From: Allomyces macrogynus ATCC 38327
Taxonomy: Eukaryota > Blastocladiomycota > Blastocladiomycetes > Blastocladiales > Blastocladiaceae
Length of the DNA: 64,000 bases
Reading direction: 5' to 3'
NCBI GenBank assembly: GCA_000151295.1
Contig: GG745375.1
Location: 171,131-235,130 of the forward strand
The notes under the pieces are model-generated. The model saw only the letters and a program-made list of their open reading frames with translations. It searched no databases and was not told where the DNA came from. The translations under genes and the position numbers were made by a program. Below are positions 1-8,053 of this stretch, piece by piece. Position 1 is the stretch's first letter. Each line of letters starts with the position of its first letter.

Positions 1-181
1 CCACGGCCGCAGCCGCCGCCTCGGCCGGGTCGGCGGGCGACGGGCACGATGGCGGACGGTCGTGCTCGGTGAGGCGCGGCGCGTCGGCCGCAGCCGCCGC
101 GCCGGCCACCTCGGCGACGGGCGAGAGCATGGGGGGCGGTGTCGTGCGTCGCGATGAAGGTGTCTTGGCGATTGAGAGCAT
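1..181 (-). CDS. 5' end of an unrecognised protein, runs off the left edge
   Basis: A minus-strand frame opens with ATG at 181-179 and stays open for 60 codons to the window edge. The protein starts MLSIAKTPSSRRTTPPP and is rich in Ala, Pro and acidic residues. That composition resembles the disordered N-termini of other proteins here. No domain is visible in the part present. GC-rich DNA readily gives open frames, so this may be spurious. The start is chosen because it is the first ATG of the long open frame. Confidence 0.35.
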   Translation of the reverse strand, partial: MLSIAKTPSSRRTTPPPMLSPVAEVAGAAAAADAPRLTEHDRPPSCPSPADPAEAAAAAV

Positions 182-649
182 GGTCGGGGCCGGAGAGCGG
201 GGGAGGCGACAGAGTTGTGCGGTGGTTGGGCGGTTGCGTGGTTGACGTTGGGCGGACGGGGCGGTGGTGACGCTCGCGCGCCAGGTCGAGTCGCGGGTCG
301 ATTGGCGCGCGGTGAGCCCGGCAGCGCAATGCGGCCAGTCGCGGGCACAGCGACAAGGCAGCGTCGGCGTCGGTGGGCGTGTGGACGACGACGATGCCGC
401 GTGCAGCTGATGGCAAGGAAGCGCGATGTGTGGTGTGGGCGTGCGCGTCGCCAACACCGACGCTCGCGGACGGGTGCGGTGCCGTGGAGGACACGAGAAA
501 GCCGCCTTTGCCCGCGAACAAGGGCGCCGTTGCAACATGTGACTTCCGCGTGCTGACGCTGCTCTGTCTCGCGCCTGTCTCGCACTAAAACTCCTCAAAA
601 AGTCGCGAAAGGAAACATAACGTCCAAAAAAATTGTTCGCGCCTACCAT
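182..649. other. intergenic, nothing recognised
   Basis: Two overlapping plus-strand frames (215-556, 373-588) have unstructured, Arg-rich translations with no family resemblance. I see no RNA gene or repeat. The stretch probably holds the promoter of the gene leaving the left edge and the 3' flank of the RPA34-like gene. Confidence 0.4.
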
Positions 650-1371
650 CTACGCCCTGCTCTTGCTCTTCTTCTTCTTTTTGGGCTTATCCTCCACCAC
701 CGCCGCGCCCGCCTCGCCCATCTCCACGTCGCCCGCCGTCAGCGCCGACTTGCGCTTCTTGCTCTTCTTGCCTGCTGCTGGCGCCGCCACGGGCAGTGCG
801 TCCACGTCCATGCTGCTGCCTCCGCCCAACCGTTCGGCCTCGAGCTGCGGCGAGTGTGCGGCAAAGGCCTCAAACGCCTTGCGGTGTGGCATTTCCGGCT
901 GCGCGCGCGGCACGTACGGCGCGTTCAGGATCGCAGTACCGTTGTGCGCCATGATCGCGTCGGTCGTGCGCTGCTCAGGCTGTACGGCCACCATGTTGAC
1001 GCTGATCGCGTTGCCTATTGCAATTGGTTTCGGTGATCAGATCATGGTGATCAAAATCGCATTGCGAAACTGCAAACTGACGCACTCTTGTAGACATTGT
1101 CCTCGGGCACCGGCAACAGTGCCGTCTCGGGCTCGACGTGCGTGTTACCCGTGGGCCCAATCACCAAGATTGTGCCATTGTTGAGCTTGACGCGGCCCAC
1201 TTTGCCCGGCACGATATGGCACGTCACGCCCTGCAACACCGTGCGTGGGATGCCCGGCGGCAGGCGAAGGCGGTAGACTTGCACGGCGTCCTTGTCGGAG
1301 GTGGGCGCAGTAAAGGAATCGGTCGGCGCCGGAACGGGCATGGCGCGCAGCCGCGACGTCACGTCGGCCAT
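650..1371 (-). CDS. RNA polymerase I subunit A34.5/PAF49-like protein
   Basis: Two exons, 1371-1086 and 1014-650, joined over a 71-nt GT-AG intron, encode 216 residues. The start ATG at 1371 gives MADVTSRLRAMPVPAP. The first half has a VYRLRLPPGIP segment and a short beta-rich core (KVGRVKLNNGTILVIGP). The second half ends in a Lys-rich tail (KSKKRK, then KPKKKKKSKSRA). This order of small beta domain, linker and polylysine tail is that of the Pol I-specific subunit RPA34.5/PAF49, which pairs with A49 and acts in rRNA synthesis in the nucleolus. The length is close to yeast RPA34 (about 230 residues). The assignment rests on pattern, not a search; another basic nuclear protein is possible. 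It is divergent from DPM3 across about 400 bp. Confidence 0.5.
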
Positions 1372-1774
1372 GGTGATGGGCTGGTTTGGTTCGAAAAATG
1401 GGATCGTCGAGTAGTGGGCTTGCACGGTGCTGAGTGCGGCCGGTTGGTGCTTGTGCTTGGTGTTCCACACGCTCGTCCTGCTCTGCGCTCACGATGGTGT
1501 GTTGCCCAGGGTGGTGGACCGCAAAGAGTGCGCAAGTATCAGGCCGAGTCACATGCCTCGTTGCTTTACCACCCAAACGCACGGCCACGCACCACGACCC
1601 CCACACTCGCCACAGCGGCCAACTCGAACCGAATCCACTTCCAATCCACGACCATCCCCACGAAGCGCAGATCAACACACACCGCGTTCAACAGCACGAC
1701 ACGACACGACACACGTCCGGCAACACCGTCCACCACAAACCCGACCCGACCCGACCCGACCCTCCAGCAACATC
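1372..1774. promoter_or_regulatory. divergent intergenic promoter region
   Basis: The 403 bp between the RPA34-like start (1371, minus) and the DPM3 start (1775, plus) must hold both promoters. Near DPM3 it is C/A-rich with repeated CCCGA and ACGACAC units. No clear TATA element is seen. Confidence 0.35.
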
Positions 1775-2129
1775 ATGTCCAAACTCACACGCTTCCTTGC
1801 GACCGCCTTCGGGTTCCTCGCCGTGTGGCTCGCGACGCTGCTCGGCTACGTGCCCGTGCCCGAGATCGCCATGGAATTCGTGCCAGCGTTGCCGCTCTGG
1901 ATCATTGTCTCGTTTGGCGCCTACTCGCTCGCGTCGATCGGATGGAGCTTGGTCACGTTTGGTGATTGCCCAGAGGCGCATCAGGAACTGCTGCAGGTGC
2001 GATTTTGCGTGCCAATGGCGGGGCCTGTGCGGCGGGAACGTGGTGGTTGACGTGTGCGTGATTTCGCGTCAATAGGAAATCCAGCAGGCCAAGGCCGACC
2101 TGCGTCGGCTCAAGGTCACAGTCGATTGA
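1775..2129 (+). CDS. DPM3: dolichol-phosphate mannosyltransferase subunit 3
   Basis: Exons 1775-1996 and 2076-2129 (79-nt intron, donor GTGCGA, acceptor AATAG) encode 91 residues; the human protein has 92. Two N-terminal hydrophobic segments, FLATAFGFLAVWLATLLGY and LWIIVSFGAYSLASIGWSL, are followed by the family hallmark TFGDCPEAHQELLQ. The second exon gives EIQQAKADLRRLKV, matching the C-terminal helix that binds the catalytic subunit. DPM3 anchors and stabilises DPM1 in the ER membrane, where dolichol-phosphate-mannose is made for N-glycans, O-mannose and GPI anchors. The splice restores the frame exactly and the length agrees with the family. Confidence 0.9.
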
Positions 2130-3040
2130 TTGTACGTGCGAGAGTGGTCGCGTCGGCCGCGGCCGCCGCCCGTGCGTGATGGAGTCGTGCTCGTGCGCGA
2201 ATTTCCGTGTATCTATGACGATCAGTTACCCTACCGATTTGCTGTTCTTTCAACGTTCCTGGATACCGACTACGACGCCATGAATGCCCGCCGTGCATGC
2301 CGAGCGCGAGGTCAACGGTGTGGAGCGAGACCTGGCGCTGCACGAACGCGCCCGCGGCGTGCGCCCGGTCTGATTTGCACGGGCTGTTGGAGCAGCTGCG
2401 ACCTGATCAGTGCATTGGATCCGCGCGGTCCGTGCGGGTTCGTGTCGAACCACGTCAACGCCATGATTTTGCACCGGGCTGCTCGGCACGGGCCGTGAAA
2501 TCCCACCCCCCCCCCCCCCCCCCAACGCGGGCGAATAAGTTTGTCCAGGTCACGGTATGGCCAAAATATCACATCGCCGCGCCAAGCAGTAACGGCCTCT
2601 TCCCACGTCTCAAACCCATCGCGCTGGTCTCGAGCATGAACAGTGCTCCCGACCCTTTTTTGTCTTGAACTCGACCCAAATCAACCCATAAACGAGCGGA
2701 AACGACGGGCACGAAGAAAGCGAACCACAAACCAGTCTGGCGTAACCCGGCGTAACTCGGTGATCACCGCATCACACGTCTCGCGTCCCACGCTCTCTCA
2801 CTTGCTCCTCGACGCGTCGCGGGGCTCGTTTGCTGGGAACAACCACCGACCCCGCTGGCGGCCCCCGCGCACATCTTCGCGCACCTGGAAATTCGGACTG
2901 CTACGTGGTGTTCCTCGTCCTTGAAAAGGCCCAGGCTCCCTCCCCGTCCAGGATCCCGTTCCGACCGACTGCAGCACGCTCGCCAGTGCTTCCCAACCCG
3001 CGGCAACCGTTCGTTCAACCCCATCACCAAGCTTTCCACC
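2130..3040. other. intergenic with no recognised gene
   Basis: This lies between DPM3 and cofilin, both on the plus strand. Several 70-120-codon frames on both strands overlap one another and resemble no family. The stretch contains an 18-bp cytosine run. Its end must carry the cofilin promoter. Confidence 0.4.
2506..2523 (+). repeat. poly-C tract (18 C)
   Basis: An uninterrupted run of 18 cytosines. Runs of this length are rare and length-unstable, and are a likely site of sequencing slippage. Confidence 0.9.
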
Positions 3041-3766
3041 ATGGTATGTCGCGACACGACACAACGACGACAATGCCCAGCACGCGCCACCGTTGCACCC
3101 GCCGCGACGCCGCGATAGGCACCCCCGAAGTCGATCGGCAGGCGCGCCGTCGCTGCCCGCAATCCGCCAACCGACCCGCTCGAGCCCGCGCATTCACCCC
3201 GTCGCCTCCCACACGCTAGTCGACCGGCGTCCAAGTGCGCGACGAATGCATGACGGTGTACCAGGAACTGAAGCTCGGCAAAAAGTTCAAGTACATTGTC
3301 TACAAGCTCGACAAGAACAACTCGGAAATTGTCGTCGAAAAGACGTCGGCAACGGCCAACTATGCCGAGTTTGTGGAGGCGCTGCCCGCGGCCGATTGCC
3401 GGTACGCTGTCTACGACCTCGAGTTTGAGCACCCAGAGGGCGGGCTGCGCAACAAGATTGTGTTTGTGACCTGGTACGTACTGCAATTTGGTGTCGCGTC
3501 GTCGGGTTCCGATGACTGATGCGAGGTGGGTGCGTCGGTAGGGCACCCGACACCGCGCCTGTGCGCGCCAAGATGATCTACGCCGGGTCCAAGGACGCGA
3601 TTCGCAAGAAGCTGGTCGGCGTCGCAACTGAGGTCCAGGCGACCGACTTGTCCGAGGTGCGACGCGTTGCTTGGGATCGATTCGCGCCGAATTCGACACT
3701 GACGCTTAACTCGCCCCGCCCGCGTAGATTGCCTACGAGGCCGTCATGGACAAGGTGCGCCTGTAG
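3041..3766 (+). CDS. COF1: cofilin / actin-depolymerising factor
   Basis: Four exons (3041-3043, 3220-3473, 3542-3656, 3728-3766) encode 136 residues; yeast cofilin has 143. Exon 1 is only the ATG, followed at once by donor GTATGT. Exon 2 supplies [18 protein letters not shown], the conserved N-terminus. The single ADF-H domain spans the protein. It shows [11 protein letters not shown], the [13 protein letters not shown] segment, the junction [18 protein letters not shown] (the long actin-binding helix region), GTDLSEV-like ATDLSEV, and a C-terminal helix [10 protein letters not shown]. Cofilin severs and depolymerises ADP-actin filaments. The Ser after Met is in the position regulated by phosphorylation in animals. 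Every splice preserves frame. Confidence 0.95.
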
Positions 3767-3993
3767 ATTTGCGCGAGCCGCCGGACCTCGTGGACGACAA
3801 GGACGGCGGCGTGCTTGGGCAGGAAGAGCAGGTGGAGAGTAATGAGCGAGCGCCGCGCTGACGAGTGACAGCGGCCGAATACAAATTGATACCGCTTGCT
3901 TTCCAACCAGACGCGGTGCACGATGGCTCCTGTTTCGGCCTCTCGATTTATATACCCCACCTCCCACCCAAAAACCAAAGAGCAAAAACCACA

Positions 3994-5283
3994 TTAATAC
4001 CCGCCCTTCTTTTCCACCACCTGCACCTTCTCCACCCACTCGGCATCCGTCACCCGCCACAGCGCCTCGACCTCGCGCCAATACGCGTCTGCGTCCCACT
4101 CGACCTCCGCGCGGCCGCCATACTCTCGCGGCAAAAAGTCCAGGTCCATCTCGGCAATCAGCGCATCGGCGCCCGCCTGCATCGTCCCATCGGCGTTCGT
4201 CGCGCCGCCCGGCGGTGCAGGGGCCGTCGGCGGCATCGGAATACTGCCGGTCGACGACGCGACCGAGACCGACGACGAGGCTGTGTTACTGCGCGACCGG
4301 CCGCGGCCGAACAGACCTCCGAGCGACCACCCTCCACGCGAAGGGGCGGGCGAGGGTGCGGACGACTCGTCGCCGAGCGACACGTCCTCGTCGACCCCGT
4401 TCGCGGTGATTCCCGCGCGGTCCGGCGACGCCGCGCGCGACGCCAACGGCGTCGCGACCGTGTCCCCCGTGACGAACACGACCTTGGCCCGCGTCACCGG
4501 GTGAATAAACGGCTGCACGAGTTTCCACGCGGCCGCAAAGAACCACGGCGGCTGGACCATGAACGCCTTGTAGAGCCGTTCCGGATAATGCGCCTGCAAA
4601 ATTGTCGCGAATCGACGCGACATGCTGAGCGACGGGTTCTTGCTCATGGCCATGCCCGCGAAATCAATCACGATCGCGAGCTTTTCGACCCCCGCGGGCA
4701 TCACGCGAATGACGAGTTCCAAGTTGAACACGCAGTAGCGTAATTGCGCGTCCTCGTCGCGCGAGTTTTCGTGCCGCGGACGCAGGAACAGAATCGGGTG
4801 TCCGCCGCGCGTGCAGCCATGCACCATTTGCTTGCCCGTTGCGCCCTCCGAGCGCAAGGCAGCGTCGCTAGGGAGGAGCTGGTCGACGCCGAATTCCGCG
4901 CGCCAGCGGAGGGTCGCGACGAGCGACGCGTGCGCTTGCATCGGTTGGAAAACGCCGTTTTCTTGCGTCGCGCGGCTACATCACGGTGTTCGCGCGTCGT
5001 CAGTCGCTGATACGATCAAGAACAGCGCGTGCAAGGCATGTACAAACAGATAGCGCAAGATGCACGCCTGGTCGGCCCATGCACGCTGCGCGGGCGTCCA
5101 TCCCGGATCGGCCGAGATCAGGATGGTCACGGCCTCGAGGGCCGAACGCTGCACATTGTCGAGCTGGGCGGCCGGGTCGAGAACAGCGGCGGGGGGCGTC
5201 GTTGGCGGGTGGTGCACGGCGCACAACGCCGGCCCGGACCCAGAGTACGCGCTGGTTGGTGTAGTTGTGGTCACGGCCATCAT
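3994..5283 (-). CDS. SEC14-like CRAL-TRIO lipid-transfer protein
   Basis: Exons 5283-5048 and 4975-3994 (72-nt intron, donor GTTTGT) encode 405 residues. Residues about 60-110 form the CRAL-TRIO N-terminal helices (ACILRYLRATQENG, then TLRWRAEFGVDQL). The lipid-binding CRAL-TRIO fold follows, with GGHPILFLRPRHEN, VEKLAIVIDFAGMAM and the helix HYPERLYKAFMVQPPWFF, then KVVFVTG. A long Ser/Gly/Arg-rich insert or tail with acidic patches separates this from a final segment ending EKKGGY. The family moves phosphatidylinositol and related lipids between membranes. The fungal subgroup closest in pattern is the Sec14-homologue (SFH/CSR1) group, but I do not assign a member. Start is uncertain between two adjacent Met codons (5283 or 5280). 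Confidence 0.85.
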
Positions 5284-6223
5284 GTGGGGCGCGGTCTGTC
5301 GATGGGATTTATGGGGGGGGGGGGGGGGGGGGTCGGTGCTCGTCCTGCTCCAGTGCCTGGTCCTGCTCGGCCCTGCTCGGTGCGCGCGCGTCGGTGGTCG
5401 GTCGTTTGTGCGGGTGTTGTGCGGGCGTGCCAGGGCGAACGACGGCGAACTGGCAGGCTGCGGCGGCAAAGGCAGCGATGCGAGGCGATGGTGCGGAAGG
5501 GGGCGGCAACGGCCAAGGCGCGTGGCAACCAAGCACGTGGCTGAACATGACCGCGTCGCGTACGAAGACCTCCGCCATCGCTCCTCGCTGGCACCACCAC
5601 CACGACGGCAATCTACGACCACAACACACACACGCGCGTGCGGCCTTGCTTGGCCCGCAACGGCGCTCGGTGCAGCAGGCCGTCTCGATGCTGCTCAACC
5701 ACGGCGCGATCTTGACTTCCAACCCCGCACACGAAACGTTCCCGAATGCGCCATCAAAATGTGCGATCTCTTCTCGCCCTGCGCACGCGATGAAAATCGC
5801 GCTTACCGTGCACGCATTTGGCTGCGCCCTGGGCTTCAAGTATCGCCGACCAGCTATGGGCGACCATTAACGCCGCTTCATGACTTTTCTCGCCACGGCG
5901 TAACTGCGCAGTCGACTGGCCAATCCACCCCACCCCCGCATCGCGCCCGCTGACCCCGTTTCCCACGCGCACCCACATGTCAACCGGCGAAGCGAACTTG
6001 AACGTCCCGGCCGTTCCGGTTGCCCGTTGTGGGCGCAAATGGCCCAGTGAGCCTCCGTGCGCTTCGATAAATGGGCACAACTGCCCGCCCACCCTGTCTT
6101 GCTGGCTTCATATTGCAACTTGCACGATTTCTCTCGTGCCCGCGACCGAGTGCTTGCTCCTCGCTCTCTGCCTCGACTCTCGGACTGCGCGTGCACCGTT
6201 TGTGCGCAAAGCCTGATTCCAGC
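5284..6223. promoter_or_regulatory. divergent upstream region of the SEC14-like and tyrosinase genes
   Basis: 940 bp between two divergent starts. It contains a 20-bp guanine run about 30 bp upstream of the SEC14-like ATG, inside its probable 5' leader. Overlapping open frames here are unstructured. I recognise no RNA gene. Confidence 0.4.
5313..5332 (+). repeat. poly-G tract (20 G)
   Basis: Twenty consecutive guanines, read as poly-C in the leader of the minus-strand SEC14-like gene. It may affect expression or be length-variable. It is also a place where the assembly could be wrong. Confidence 0.9.
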
Positions 6224-7849
6224 ATGGCCGCTCCCGCCGCTCGCTGTTCGCGGGCATCTCTCCTCGCCGCCGTCTTCGCCGCTGTCCTGCTCGTCCTTGT
6301 GGCCGGGACCCACGTCGATGCCGCAGGCACGACGACCACGGCCGCCGCCAAGTCCGCCACGACGGCCGCCGCCGCAACGAGCAGCAAGTCCATCACCGCG
6401 ACCCTCTGCACCAAGGGCGTGCGCACGCGCAAGGAATTGCGCGACCTGACCACGGCCGAGCTCGACGCGGTCAAGAAAGCCTTTGTCATGCTCTACAAGA
6501 CGGGCCGGATCGCGCACTACGTGAACATGCATCGCGACAATTCCGCGGTTGCGCACAACTCGCCGCATTTCTTGATTTGGCACCGCGCGATGCTCGCCAT
6601 GTTCGAGGCCGAGTTCCTCGCCGCCGCGGAGAATAAGGTCGCGGGTCTGCCGTACTGGGCATCGACGCTTGATGCGGCGGAACCGAGCAAGTCGCAGGTG
6701 TTTACGAGCAAGTACTTTGGGTCAAGTTCGGGGTGCTTGGACGGCGCGTTTGCGGGCTTTGTGCATGACGATGATGGCAAGTGCGTCTCGCGCGCGTTGC
6801 AGCAGGGCGCCTGGGTCGTGGAGCCCGTGCAGGCGATTTTGACGCGTGCGTCGCGCAATTCGTACTCGGCATTCTCGACTTATGTCGAGTATGGCAGTCA
6901 CGCGGCCGTGCATAATGGGGTCGGTGGGGATATGGCGAATTTGTTGAAGTCACCGTGGGATCCGCTGTTTTGGGTACGCTCGATGTGGGTTTGACATTAC
7001 GGGTGCTTGGCGATGGGAACTGACGATTCGATTTGTTGCTCCAGATGCACCACGCGGGTGTCGACTGGTTCTGGTCCAAGTGGCAGGCGCAGTCGGCGGC
7101 CAACGCAGCCATGTACGACGGCAAGCACAACAACCAGCCCGTGAGCAAAACCGAGGACGTGAACGGATTTGTCGCCAACGATCTGCTCGATTACCAGAAG
7201 ACGTACGTTTCGATTCGTTTGGTCGCTTCTCTTCTGGTTTTCAACTGACCTCCGCTTGCCGTCCAGTCTCTGCTACGTCTATGCCGACCCGGGCGCCGGC
7301 ACCCCGTCGACCAACACGACCACCTCCACCTCGTCCACCGCGTCCTCGTCGTCCACGACCTCTGTCCCGGCGACCAAGACCAGCATCGACACCAAATCCA
7401 CCTCCACCACTTCCACCTCCACCTCGACCCCCGCGCCGACCTCCCGCCCGTCTCCCCCCGACTGGCTGCACGGCCTGACGCGCATCCCGGACCTCGGCGC
7501 CTTCTCGGACGACTTCCTTGCGTCCTTCCAGTTCCCGCGCGCGCGACTCGATGCGGTCATGTCGCACGTGCGCGTCGCGCAGCGGTGGGCCGGGAAGCGG
7601 CTCGTCGATGGCCAGTCCCTGCCGTCGCTCAACGACGTGCAGAATATTGATCTCGGCGCGGTGGAGAAACTGTTGACGGACGCGGCGGCGTCGTTGGCGG
7701 ACGATGCGCCGAAGACGGTGAGTGCCGATGCGGCGGGGGCTGCCGAGGAGACGAATACGCCGGGGAAGAGTGGGGCGGTGGCGCAGGCGGTGGGGAGCGG
7801 GGTCGCAGTGTTGGCGGCGGTTGCAGCGGTTGCAGCGGTGGTTGTCTAG
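6224..7849 (+). CDS. secreted tyrosinase with GPI-like tail
   Basis: Exons 6224-6973, 7045-7202 and 7267-7849 (introns 71 and 64 nt) encode 496 residues. A signal peptide covers about residues 1-33 (ASLLAAVFAAVLLVLVAG). Type-3 copper sites are clear. CuA has HYVNMHRDNSAVAH and SPHFLIWHRAMLAMFE. CuB has SHAAVHN, then DPLFW-MHHAGVDWFW-KWQ, with exon 2 beginning exactly at the Met-His-His. The core ends at DYQKTLCYVYADPG. A Ser/Thr-rich linker, a second folded-looking segment and a terminal Ala/Val-only hydrophobic stretch follow, as in GPI-anchored wall proteins. The enzyme oxidises phenols to quinones (melanin formation). Surface placement is inferred from the signal peptide and tail. Confidence 0.9.
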
Positions 7850-8053
7850 AGCGGCTCGCCCGATTATTTCCTTTTTGTGGTTTTGGTTTTGCACCTGATG
7901 TTGGGCTCAATGGTGGCACACTTTGCTTCAGAAATACATTACACGATTCACTGCCTCCTCTTCTCCACTGTTACCCGCTCCGTTCATGCACCCGAATCCG
8001 CGCCATCATCTCATCGTACCTTGAATCCTTCACAGCCGCGCGATCTAGCGGAC

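Noticed and set aside
2250..2668. Frames running through the poly-C tract
   Set aside because: They encode a poly-Gly or poly-Pro run with no conserved flank and no promoter or start context.
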